Assembly: GCA_019694555.1 (NCBI GenBank)
Contig: JAIBBS010000096.1
Span: forward strand, 1 to 32,098
DNA from: Nannocystaceae bacterium
GTDB lineage: Bacteria > Myxococcota_A > Polyangia > Nannocystales > Nannocystaceae
Length of the DNA: 32,098 bases
Direction of reading: 5' to 3'
The notes below the pieces were generated by a model. The model was not told where the DNA came from. It saw nothing but the letters and a program-made list of their open reading frames with translations, and ran no database searches. The translations under genes and the position numbers were made by a program. Of this stretch, positions 1-7,677 are shown one piece after another. The number at the start of each line of letters is the position of its first letter. Position 1 is the first letter of the stretch.

Positions 1-15
1 GCCGCGGGTGGCGTG

Positions 16-1479
16 TCAGCCCAGCAGCGCGTCGACCGTGCCGGTGACCTCGCCGAGGGTCTGATCCACGCCCACCGCACCGAGCACGGTGTTGAGCACC
101 GCCGCGGGGTGCTGCCCCGCGGCGCGGATGTGTCGTCCGGGGCTGTCGTGCAGGCCGCCGGCGCGCCCGCCGACGAGCATGACCATGTTCTGCGTCGAGT
201 GCGGGCTCGAGTCGCCGCCGCTCTCGAGGTCGAAACCCCAGCCGCCTTCGAACGCCAGCACCAGGCCGGTGCTGTCGAGCAGCGAGTTGCCGTCGAGGTC
301 CTCGGTGTCGCGTAGCTTCTGCACCAGGCGCGCGAAGTGCTTCACGTGCCAGGCCGCGCAGTCGGCCAGCGCGTCCTGCATCTGGTCCTCGTTGTCGCCG
401 ATGCTGCCGTGGGTGATCTCGTGCAGGTCGCTGGGCAGATCCAGCAACGTGTACATGTTCATGAAGCACTGCGCGAACGTCAGCATGAACGAGGCCACCC
501 GCGAGATGTCGCAGGTGAACGCCATGTGGATGAGGTCGGTCATCACGGTCGCGCGCAGCTCCTCGTTGGAGTAGCCGTTCGCGTTCTCGTAGTAGGCGTT
601 GTAGTCGCCGCCGCCCGAGGGATCGATGCCGTCGCCGATCGGCGGATCGTCGCCGGGGTCGGGCAGCATCGCGCATGCGGGCGCGTCGGGGAGGTCCAGC
701 TGATCGAGCCGCGACTCGAGCGCGCGCAGCTCGTCGAAGTGTCGCTGCATGCGGATGCGGTCGGCGGCGCCGAGCCGGCCGATCAGCGTCGAGGCATCGT
801 CGGCGACCAGGTCGACCACGCTCTTGCGCATGGCCAGCAGGCGCTTGGCCGCGAGCGCGCCGGCGGGATCGGGCGGCACGAAGCCGGCGAACAGCGACTC
901 GAACGCGAGCCGCGGGCTCGTGATGGGCGGCACCTGCTCGAGCTGGCCCTGGGCGTTGCGGCGCGCCGAGATCACGCCGTCGGTGCCGCCGTCGGAGTCG
1001 ACGCGATAAAACGACGGTTGCGCGCGGTAGGTCAGCACCGGCTGCGGCGTGTCGCCCGCGAGCACGCTGGCGGCGACCCAGTCCGACGACGGCGCCGCGA
1101 GCTCGCCGTAGCGATCGGGATCGAAGCGCTGACCGGTCGCGAGCACCTGGTGGCTGGTGGAGTGGAACGACGCGGGGCGGCCCGCGGCGGGGATGTCGAT
1201 GCCGACCGGGATCTCGAGCCCGGACACCAGGCTCACCACGTCGGACACGGCGAGGTCGACCAGCGGCTGCAGTGCGCGCGTGACCACGCCGTTCCACGGT
1301 CCTTCGGTCGCGGGCGCGATGCGGTCGTTGCCGTACGAGCCGATCGAGAAGCCCGCGAACAGGAACGCGTAGCGGTTGATCGGCGTGGCCGCACGCGCGC
1401 GGCGGGGCGCGAAGATCTCGAGGAACGGCAGCGCCAACGCCGAGCCACCGATGCCGCGCAGGAATCGTCGGCGGTTCAT
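16..1479 (-). CDS. DUF1552 family protein, Tat-exported
   Basis: This 487-residue protein of the DUF1552 family has no established biochemical role; in Planctomycetes and Myxococcota it is usually encoded next to a DUF1592-type cytochrome-like protein, as here. The N-terminus has a twin-arginine motif (RRRFLRG, residues 3-9) followed by a hydrophobic stretch and an Ala-rich cleavage region near residue 30, so Tat export is likely. The body has typical family stretches such as the SFHSTSHQ-like segment and the late FEGGWGFD segment. The ATG at 1479 was chosen because it overlaps the stop of the upstream gene by four bases (ATGA) and directly precedes the Tat signal; the open frame continues upstream to 1896 but only as antisense-like, Arg-rich sequence. 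Tat export would fit a protein that folds or binds a cofactor before export. Family assignment is firm; function is unknown. Confidence 0.9.
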   Translation of the reverse strand: MNRRRFLRGIGGSALALPFLEIFAPRRARAATPINRYAFLFAGFSIGSYGNDRIAPATEGPWNGVVTRALQPLVDLAVSDVVSLVSGLEIPVGIDIPAAGRPASFHSTSHQVLATGQRFDPDRYGELAAPSSDWVAASVLAGDTPQPVLTYRAQPSFYRVDSDGGTDGVISARRNAQGQLEQVPPITSPRLAFESLFAGFVPPDPAGALAAKRLLAMRKSVVDLVADDASTLIGRLGAADRIRMQRHFDELRALESRLDQLDLPDAPACAMLPDPGDDPPIGDGIDPSGGGDYNAYYENANGYSNEELRATVMTDLIHMAFTCDISRVASFMLTFAQCFMNMYTLLDLPSDLHEITHGSIGDNEDQMQDALADCAAWHVKHFARLVQKLRDTEDLDGNSLLDSTGLVLAFEGGWGFDLESGGDSSPHSTQNMVMLVGGRAGGLHDSPGRHIRAAGQHPAAVLNTVLGAVGVDQTLGEVTGTVDALLG

Positions 1480-3122
1480 GGGCTCTCCTCCCGGCGGTAG
1501 CGGAATGCGTCGGAGCCGACGTAGCCGGTGATGAACGCCAGCATGTCGAGGCCCCCCTCGGCGGAGCTCTCCGTCGCCACGCGTTCGAGCAGCTTGGTGT
1601 CGTGCGCGTCGAGTGTGGTGCGGCCGACCGCGAAGCGGTACAGCTGTTGCGCCACGCACGGCTGCAGCGTGTCGGAGCCGACCGCCAGCGCGGCCAGCTG
1701 CGCCGGGCCGTTGAAGGTGCCCAGGCCCACGAAGTCGCCGTCGCCGCTGATGGGGCAGTCGGGGCGATCGAGCTCGGTCGCGCGGAACACCCCGCTGGCG
1801 TCGTAGGCCTCGAGCCCGAAGCCGATCGGATCCATCAGCTCGTGGCAGCCACGGCAGGCGTTGTCGTGGGACATGAAGTAGCGATCGACCTTGCACGCGT
1901 CGGCGTCGGCCGGCGGCGGCGCGCAGACGTCGACCATGAGATCCGGCGGTGGCTTGGGGATCTCCTGGCAGAACAACTTCGTGCGCACCAGCTTGCCGCG
2001 CTGCGTCGGGCTGGTGTCACCGAACTTGGCGCCGACCGACAAGAACGTGCCGTGCGACAGCAGGCCCGCGCGGCCGTCGTCGGGATACGGCACCCACGCG
2101 GGCTCGGCCGGCGCCGGCAAGCCGTAGTGCTCGGCGAGCTCCGGCGTCAGCCAGGTCTCGTCCGCGGTGAGCATGTCGGTCCACGGCCGGCGTTCGTCGA
2201 ACACGATGCGCTCGACCAATGCCGCGGTCTCGCCGTGCATGTCGGCGTAGACGCCGTTGTTGCTGAGGTTCTCGTAGGCCAGCCACAGCGCGTGGAACCG
2301 CACCACGCGCGCGCGGGCGCGGGGATCGTCGAGCAGCATCGTCGCGGCCGACACGATGCCCTCGCGCGTGTCGAGCTCGCCGGCCTGCGCCGCATCGAGC
2401 AGCCAGTCGGGCGGCGTGCTGCCGAGCAAGAAGTACGACAGGCGCGCGCCGATCTCGTAGCCGTCGAGGCGGAACAACTCCGGCGCGTCCGGTACCGGCT
2501 CACCGATCTCGACGCGATAGACGAACTCGGGGTGCTGCAGGAACAGCCGCAGCGCCGCGCCCACGCCGGCCCAGAAGTCGCCCTCGTCGATGCCGTAGGA
2601 CTGCACCGCGGCGAAGCGATCGAGCTCGTCGTCGGCCAGCGGCCGTCGCAACGCGCGGCGGCCGAAGCCGGCGAGGAACTCGCGGAAGCACGCGGCGTCG
2701 TCGGGGCCCGCGGGTGTGCAGGGCACGATCGCGGCGCGCAGCTGCGGGTCGTCGATCACCACCTGTGCGATGTCGCCGGCGAGCAGCTCGAGGCCCTTGA
2801 TCAACGCCTCCGATGCGGTCTGCGTGGTGAAGTCGTTGTCGAACGGCGTCAGCGTGTCGGCCGGCAGCAGCTCCTGCACCTGCTGCGGCGTGATGCCCAG
2901 CAAGTCGACGATGGTCTGCGTGTACTCGGCGATCGACAGCCGCCGCAACCCCGCGACGCCGACCTCGTCGGCGACGTCCTCGGGCACGGGCTCGCCGTCG
3001 GTGCCATCGCCGCTGCCCGAGTCCGCGCTCGTGCCAGCGGAACCGCCCTCGTGTTGGCTCGGCAGTCCGCTGTAGCAGCCCGCTGCGAGCGACGCCGCGG
3101 TCGCGACGAGAATCCAACGCAC
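1476..3122 (-). CDS. DUF1592/DUF1588 domain lipoprotein with CXXCH heme-binding motif
   Basis: A 548-residue lipoprotein of the Planctomycetes-type PSD/PSCyt family. The signal peptide has a lipobox (LAAGC, Cys16) followed by a Ser/Gly/Asp linker. Domains in order: DUF1587-like (about 58-118, starting LRRLSIAEYTQ), DUF1595-like (about 125-185), DUF1592 (about 190-320), DUF1588 (about 375-475) and DUF1585 at the C-terminus. A CRGCH motif at residues 423-427 matches c-type heme attachment, so an envelope redox role is plausible but unproven. Start: the GTG at 3122 gives a compact lipoprotein signal; the open frame runs on to 3317 only because it crosses a 12-bp tandem repeat. A GAGG lies directly before the GTG, too close for an ideal ribosome site, so the start is less certain than the gene. 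The stop overlaps the DUF1552 start, implying co-translation. Confidence 0.88.
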   Translation of the reverse strand: MRWILVATAASLAAGCYSGLPSQHEGGSAGTSADSGSGDGTDGEPVPEDVADEVGVAGLRRLSIAEYTQTIVDLLGITPQQVQELLPADTLTPFDNDFTTQTASEALIKGLELLAGDIAQVVIDDPQLRAAIVPCTPAGPDDAACFREFLAGFGRRALRRPLADDELDRFAAVQSYGIDEGDFWAGVGAALRLFLQHPEFVYRVEIGEPVPDAPELFRLDGYEIGARLSYFLLGSTPPDWLLDAAQAGELDTREGIVSAATMLLDDPRARARVVRFHALWLAYENLSNNGVYADMHGETAALVERIVFDERRPWTDMLTADETWLTPELAEHYGLPAPAEPAWVPYPDDGRAGLLSHGTFLSVGAKFGDTSPTQRGKLVRTKLFCQEIPKPPPDLMVDVCAPPPADADACKVDRYFMSHDNACRGCHELMDPIGFGLEAYDASGVFRATELDRPDCPISGDGDFVGLGTFNGPAQLAALAVGSDTLQPCVAQQLYRFAVGRTTLDAHDTKLLERVATESSAEGGLDMLAFITGYVGSDAFRYRREESP

Positions 3123-3190
3123 CCTCGCAGAGTAGCGGGCTCGCGGCGCGCGGCCAAGCACCGCGGCGCAGTTCGATTGGTGGGGACGCC

Positions 3191-3274
3191 GACGATCCGG
3201 GCGACGATCGGGGCGACGATCGGGGCGACGATCCGGGCGACGATCCGGGCGACGATCCGGGCGACGATCCGGGC
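3191..3274. repeat. Seven tandem 12-bp repeats in a divergent intergenic region
   Basis: Seven head-to-tail copies of a 12-bp unit, consensus GACGATCCGGGC, lie between the starts of the DUF1592 gene (3122) and the FG-GAP lipoprotein gene (3355). Copies 2 and 3 share one C-to-G change (GACGATCGGGGC). Each unit contains GATC. Because 12 is a multiple of three, the array stays open in all frames and creates artificial long reading frames on both strands. It could be slippage-derived microsatellite DNA or a set of protein-binding sites for the divergent promoters; the sequence alone does not decide. Confidence 0.95.
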
Positions 3275-3354
3275 GAACCGCTGGGCCGCGGGGTCGGGAT
3301 CGACGGCTTGCCCGCACGACCGAACCCCGGACATCGCGGTGTTACTCTCCCAAC

Positions 3355-4584
3355 ATGGCTGGCTTGCGGGTGTGGCTCGCGTTGCTGTGTGCTTGTGGGC
3401 AATCGAGCGGCTCGGGCGGTGCAGACGCGTCTGGCAGTGGCAGCGAGGGCGGATCGTCGGAGGCGAGCGCGTCCGGCTCGTCCGCGTCGTCGACGTCGGG
3501 CGTCGCCGAGTCGAGTGGGGGCGACAGCACGGGCGAGACCGCGCCGACGCTGTGCCTGGTGCGGACGCAGGTGCCCGAGCTGGTGGGTGTCCCGCTGGTG
3601 CCGGCGGACGTGGACGGCGACGGTGCGCTCGAGCTGTGGCGCATGGACGCGCAGACCGACACGGTCGAGCTCACGGCGTTCGCGTTCGATTCCGAACGTG
3701 CGGTGTCGGTGCACGAGCCCATCGTGGTCGCGGGCGCACCGATCGCCCTGGCCGACGTCGATGGCGACGGACGCGACGATCTGCTCAGCCAGACCGGTGA
3801 TACCGCCGCGTGGAATGCCGGCAATGCGGCACTGTCGTTCGACGAGCCGGCGTCCCCACTGACGGTGCCCGAGGGCACGCGACAGTGGATCGACGGGGAC
3901 GGCGACGGCATGGTGGACGCATTCGGGAGCGTCGGCGCGTTCGAGCGCGGCGCGACGGCGATGGTGATGTGGCGCGGCGATGGTGCAGGCGCCTTCACAC
4001 AGACCGGCTCGTTGCCACTCGAGGTCGAACAAGGCCTGACCGCCGTCTACGCGACACCGCTGCGGGGCGTCGTGGGGTTACAGCACTCGACCGGATCGAT
4101 CGGCTTCGGACCTTCGTCGAAGCTGCGAATGGCCGCGGTCGATGGCGAAGGCGCCCTGAGCGAGCTACCGTCGCCGCAGACCGCGGAGTGGAGCTGGGCC
4201 GGTGCCGCGGACTTCGACGGCGACGGCAGGATCGACGTGGTGTTGCAGCAGTGGGACGACGGCACCGATCGAGAGCTGGTGTTGTGGCAAGGTGGCGACG
4301 AGCTCACGCGCCACGTTCTCGCGCCGAGCTCCGGCGGCTTCGCGTTCGTCGGCGCGTTCACCGGGGACGCGCCGCTCGTGCTCACCGTGACCGAGGGCCT
4401 ACACCTGTTCGCGGGGGCGCAGGATGCTGACGGTGGCGAACCCGTCGGTGGCGAGGTGCTGCCGCTGACGATCGTCACCACGGTGTTGGATCTCGATGGC
4501 GATGGGCGTGACGAGCTGCTCGAGATCGGTCAGTCCGAGCGCGAACCCACCTGGGCCATCCTCGACGTGTTGCCGTGCGCGTGA
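3355..4584 (+). CDS. FG-GAP/VCBS-type repeat lipoprotein
   Basis: A 409-residue secreted protein, probably a lipoprotein (signal peptide ending LLCACG near residue 14). A linker of about 45 residues rich in Ser, Gly, Ala and Asp follows, typical of surface proteins in this group. The body has five calcium-loop-like motifs of the DxDGDG type: near residues 85 (DVDGDGALEL), 137 (DVDGDGRDDL), 181 (DGDGDGMVDA), 287 (DFDGDGRIDV) and 380 (DLDGDGRDEL). These are typical of FG-GAP/VCBS beta-propeller repeats, which commonly act in adhesion or ligand binding. It is divergent from the DUF1592 gene and convergent with the small gene ending at 4592, only 7 bases away. The ATG at 3355 directly precedes the signal peptide. 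The specific ligand is unknown. Confidence 0.85.
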   Translation: MAGLRVWLALLCACGQSSGSGGADASGSGSEGGSSEASASGSSASSTSGVAESSGGDSTGETAPTLCLVRTQVPELVGVPLVPADVDGDGALELWRMDAQTDTVELTAFAFDSERAVSVHEPIVVAGAPIALADVDGDGRDDLLSQTGDTAAWNAGNAALSFDEPASPLTVPEGTRQWIDGDGDGMVDAFGSVGAFERGATAMVMWRGDGAGAFTQTGSLPLEVEQGLTAVYATPLRGVVGLQHSTGSIGFGPSSKLRMAAVDGEGALSELPSPQTAEWSWAGAADFDGDGRIDVVLQQWDDGTDRELVLWQGGDELTRHVLAPSSGGFAFVGAFTGDAPLVLTVTEGLHLFAGAQDADGGEPVGGEVLPLTIVTTVLDLDGDGRDELLEIGQSEREPTWAILDVLPCA

Positions 4585-4591
4585 GCCCGCC

Positions 4592-5053
4592 TCAGGTTTC
4601 GCGCACCGCCGCGTCGATCGCCTGCTGCCACGCCGCGCAGCGGCCGGCGATGGCGGCGTCGCGGCTGGCGAACCACGCCAGTGCGTCGCGTCCGTCGGAC
4701 ACGACCTTGATGGGCGTGCGCGCGACCGCGAGCAGCGACAGGCCGGTGATCACGCTGCGTTGGATCGCACCGGCGAAGGAGTCGCGGCCGACCCAGGCGG
4801 CCACGACGATGCGCGTGCCGATCTCGCGCCACAGCTCGAGCATCATCGTGCGCACCTCGGGTTCGAGGCGGGGCTTGCGGGCGCGCATCGCCACGAGCAC
4901 GTAGGCGGGACCGTCGCACTCGGCCAGCAGCGCGCGCACGGCCTCGCGGAACTGGCCGAATGTCTCGGTGGTCGGGGCGACGCGCGTCACCACCAGCACG
5001 AACGGGCTGTCGACCGCCAGCAGCGCCTTGTCGTCGTCGCGAAGGGTCCGCAC
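4592..5053 (-). CDS. Small uncharacterised alpha/beta protein, weakly STAS/SpoIIAA-like
   Basis: About 153 residues, no signal peptide, probably cytosolic. The pattern is an alternation of short hydrophobic strands (FVLVVTRV, PAYVLVAM, RIVVAAWV, TPIKVVSD) with amphipathic helices, and the length suits SpoIIAA/STAS-like proteins seen in these bacteria, but no diagnostic motif is visible and the assignment is only a resemblance. The start is uncertain. The GTG at 5053 precedes the conserved-looking part, while the frame stays open to 5404 with low-complexity Arg/Ala sequence that looks non-coding. No clear ribosome site precedes 5053; an 8-bp-arm inverted repeat lies 17 bases upstream. The gene is divergent from the vWA lipoprotein and convergent with the FG-GAP lipoprotein. 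Confidence 0.65.
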   Translation of the reverse strand: MRTLRDDDKALLAVDSPFVLVVTRVAPTTETFGQFREAVRALLAECDGPAYVLVAMRARKPRLEPEVRTMMLELWREIGTRIVVAAWVGRDSFAGAIQRSVITGLSLLAVARTPIKVVSDGRDALAWFASRDAAIAGRCAAWQQAIDAAVRET

Positions 5054-5069
5054 GTCGGGGTCGATCGGT

Positions 5070-5088
5070 GAAGGGCGGGCCGCCCTTC
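5070..5088. promoter_or_regulatory. Inverted repeat upstream of the STAS-like gene
   Basis: Perfect inverted repeat with arms GAAGGGCG and CGCCCTTC around a 3-base loop, 17 bases upstream of the proposed GTG at 5053 and inside the 244-base region shared with the divergent vWA gene. It could be an operator or a 5'-leader hairpin controlling the minus-strand gene. The role is a guess. Confidence 0.35.
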
Positions 5089-5297
5089 GCCATCGCCTGG
5101 TAGTGTGCCGCGAATGTGCGCGCGCGGCCCAGCGAAGCCCGCGCGGTCGAGCGATGGCGCCGCAGCAAGCGCGCGCGTGCCCGCGGGCGGACCACGGGTG
5201 CGACGCGGGCGCGCGGGCTGCAGTCGCCGCGCCGCTCGTGCGCAGACCGCGGGCGTGGTTTCGCACGACGACGGATCGTGTTGTGATGATCGCGGCC

Positions 5298-6416
5298 ATG
5301 CCGGACGCATCGACACCTCGCCCTGGTCGCCCGCGCGCCGCCGTGTCGTCGCGCGCGAGCGCTTGCGCCCTGTGGTCGCTCGCGATCGCGGCATGCGGCG
5401 ACACCGGCGGACGCGACGCGCCGCAGACCGGCAGTGGCGTGGGCTCACTGTCGAGTGCGGGCAGCGACGGCGGTGCCGACGCGGCGAGCGGCCAGGCCAG
5501 CGACGACGGACCCGGCAGCGGCGGGCTCGTGCTCGACGTCGGCGCGGCGACGCAGGCCTCGGCCGAGGAGGGCGGCGGCGGCGAGGGCTGTCACAAGGTC
5601 GACTTCCTGTTCGTGATCGACAACTCGTCGTCGATGGGGGACGAGCAGGACGCGCTCATCACCAGCTTCCCCGGCTTCATGCTCACGATCCAGAACACGC
5701 TGACCGACGCGCAGGACTACCACGTGATGGTGGTCGACACCGACGCGTTGTGGGGCGGCGAGTGCGAGCTGCTGTGCAACTTCTTCGGCGGCGTGTGCCC
5801 CGACAACCCCGCGTATCCCTGCGGTCAGGGCCCACCGTCGCCGTGCGACGCGACGCTCGGCGCCGGCGTGACCTACCCGCTGGGCGGCGACGCGACCAAC
5901 ATGCAGTGCAACTTCTCCAGCGGGCTGCGCTTCATGGACATCACCGAGCCCGATCTGCCGGCGGCGTTCCAGTGCGCGGCCAAGGTCGGCAGCGACGGCG
6001 ACAGCGACGAGAAGGCCGCGAGCTCGATGGTGTCCGCGCTGTCGGAGGAGCTGTCGCAGCCGGGCGCGTGCAACGAGGGCTTCATCCGCGACGACGCGAT
6101 CCTCGTGATCACGATGATCACCGACGAAGAGGACAAGGGCTCCACCGGCACGCCCGAGGGTTGGTACGCCAACGTCATCGCGTCGAAGAAGGGCGACGCG
6201 AACGCGGTCGTGATGCTGGGTCTGATCAACGATCGCGATCAGCCCGCACCGGTGTGCCCGGCCGAGAGCGAAGACGCGGTGAAGCTGCGCACGCTGGTGG
6301 AGATGTTCCCCAACCACATCCGCGGCAGCGTGTGCGAGATCAGCTTCAACGGCTTCTTCGAGGAGGCGGTCGCGCTGATCGACCAGACCTGCGACGAGTT
6401 CACGCCCGCGGGTTGA
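5298..6416 (+). CDS. von Willebrand factor A-like lipoprotein
   Basis: A 372-residue exported protein. A signal peptide ends in a lipobox (AIAAC, Cys near residue 33), followed by a Ser/Gly/Asp/Ala linker of about 60 residues. A vWA-type fold starts with FLFVIDNSSSM; residues 108-112 (DNSSS) form the DxSxS metal-binding (MIDAS) motif. A later ILVITMITDEED strand fits the central sheet. Between them is a Cys-rich insertion (about residues 150-205, several CELLC/YPCG/SPCD-type cysteines), probably disulphide-bonded outside the cytoplasm. vWA proteins bind partners through a divalent metal; the partner is unknown. Alternative starts lie 12 and 15 bases upstream (ATG 5286, GTG 5283); 5298 gives the most compact signal peptide. 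It is convergent with the lipoprotein ending at 6438. Confidence 0.85.
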   Translation: MPDASTPRPGRPRAAVSSRASACALWSLAIAACGDTGGRDAPQTGSGVGSLSSAGSDGGADAASGQASDDGPGSGGLVLDVGAATQASAEEGGGGEGCHKVDFLFVIDNSSSMGDEQDALITSFPGFMLTIQNTLTDAQDYHVMVVDTDALWGGECELLCNFFGGVCPDNPAYPCGQGPPSPCDATLGAGVTYPLGGDATNMQCNFSSGLRFMDITEPDLPAAFQCAAKVGSDGDSDEKAASSMVSALSEELSQPGACNEGFIRDDAILVITMITDEEDKGSTGTPEGWYANVIASKKGDANAVVMLGLINDRDQPAPVCPAESEDAVKLRTLVEMFPNHIRGSVCEISFNGFFEEAVALIDQTCDEFTPAG

Positions 6417-6437
6417 GGCCCGCGCTGGCGCGCCGCG

Positions 6438-7079
6438 TCAGTGGAACACGACGCTGGTGTCGGCCAACACCGGCCCGGCCGCGTCGATGGTGAACGCGAT
6501 CGTGATCATCGCGGTGCCGGCGGCGTCGGTGGCCTCGATGGTCACCGGGATGTCGGGCTCGAGATCGATGACCTGCGAGTCGCCCATCGGCGGGTCGTCG
6601 AACACCAGGCCGATGTTCGCGCTCTGGATCTCGATGCCGAAGCCGGTCGCGACCAACAGCCCGCTGGGCTGGACGTCGAGCGTCAGCTGCGGCGCGGTGC
6701 CGGTGAGCGACGTCGCCGCGCAGGTCCCCGCGCCGAAGTCGATCTGCAGCGACGCCTGCGGCAGCGCTGGCGCCTGGGCCACGAACGGTGCCATCGCGGG
6801 ATCACAGGTCCCGACGTCACCGCCGCTGCTGCCGCTGTCGGCGCTGACCGAGCTCGCGCTGGCGTCCGCCGCGGTCGAGCCGTCGCTGCTGCCCGAGGCC
6901 TCGCCGCTGCCACCACTGTCGCTGCCCGACTCGGAGCCCGCGGAGGCGGATGCGCTCGCACTCGCGGTCGCGGTGGTCGCGGTGCACTGGGCCGCGTCGG
7001 TGCAGGCTTCGCCATCGTCGCCACCGCAGGCGACGACGAACGCGATCGAGACGAACAGGGACAGGCCAGGGCGGGTCAC
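6438..7079 (-). CDS. Uncharacterised lipoprotein with Ser/Ala/Gly linker
   Basis: 213 residues. The GTG at 7079 is followed by a signal peptide with lipobox VVACG, an Ala/Ser/Thr/Gly low-complexity linker of about 75 residues, then a beta-rich globular domain of about 110 residues starting at CDPAMAPFVAQ. Cysteine pairs flank the linker and sit in the domain (GTCAAT). No family was recognised. It may be extended 36 bases upstream to an ATG at 7115, but the GTG places the signal peptide correctly. It is the last gene of a minus-strand string, 79 bases after the previous lipoprotein gene, and may be co-transcribed with it. An envelope location is likely; the function is unknown. Confidence 0.78.
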   Translation of the reverse strand: MTRPGLSLFVSIAFVVACGGDDGEACTDAAQCTATTATASASASASAGSESGSDSGGSGEASGSSDGSTAADASASSVSADSGSSGGDVGTCDPAMAPFVAQAPALPQASLQIDFGAGTCAATSLTGTAPQLTLDVQPSGLLVATGFGIEIQSANIGLVFDDPPMGDSQVIDLEPDIPVTIEATDAAGTAMITIAFTIDAAGPVLADTSVVFH

Positions 7080-7158
7080 GCCGCGATCTTGTCCGGGCCG
7101 GCGTGGGCCCGTCAACGGCGCGCCGGCCGATCGCGCCGCGGCAGCGCCGACGCGCCCG

Positions 7159-7677
7159 TCACGGGCACACGCGGGCGACGAAGCTGCCGTCCACGGTCGC
7201 CGGCGGCGACATCGGACCCGCTTCCATCGCCGTGACCGTGCCGGTGATCTGCTCGGCGTCGATCGAGTCGATGCCCAGCGAACCCATCGAGGTGAGAAAC
7301 GAGCTCAGCACCAGGCTGCAGTTGTCACCCTCGAGCACGGTCGAGGCCCGCTCGCCGCCCAGGGCCTGCAGCTCGTAGCTGCCGACGGCCTGCGCGGCCG
7401 GCAGCAGATCGATCTGCGCCAGCCACAGGCCGTCGGGCGTGCACATGTCGTCGATGCGATCCTCGAGCGGGCAATCGAGCACGTCGTGGTTGGACAGCAC
7501 GAGCACGCGCTTGTCCGGCAGCACCCGCACCAGCGCATCGAAGTCGCCCTCGGGTCCGCCGCCGCTGCCCTCGCCCTCGCCGGAGCCGTCGCCGGCACCG
7601 CCCTCGTCCGCGTCGCCGCCGTGACACGCGATCGTCAGTGCGAGCGCGAGCGCGCCGCAGCGCATCGCCGTGATCAC
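7159..7677 (-). CDS. Uncharacterised small lipoprotein
   Basis: 172 residues. The GTG at 7677 overlaps the stop of the upstream Cys-rich gene by four bases (GTGA) and has a GGAG six bases before it, so translational coupling is likely; an in-frame ATG at 7665 is the alternative. The signal peptide ends in LTIAC, then a Gly/Glu/Ser/Asp-rich linker of about 25 residues precedes a globular domain with three cysteines (DVLDCPLED, DDMCTPDG, GDNCSLVL) plus one near the end, likely disulphide-bonded. No family recognised. Coupling to the Cys-rich protein suggests the two act together at the envelope. Confidence 0.8.
   Translation of the reverse strand: MITAMRCGALALALTIACHGGDADEGGAGDGSGEGEGSGGGPEGDFDALVRVLPDKRVLVLSNHDVLDCPLEDRIDDMCTPDGLWLAQIDLLPAAQAVGSYELQALGGERASTVLEGDNCSLVLSSFLTSMGSLGIDSIDAEQITGTVTAMEAGPMSPPATVDGSFVARVCP

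Noticed and set aside
3180..3290. Repeat-encoded peptide (PDRR/ATIR periodicity)
   Set aside because: The 12-bp tandem array is open in every frame on both strands. It lies upstream of convincing lipoprotein starts.
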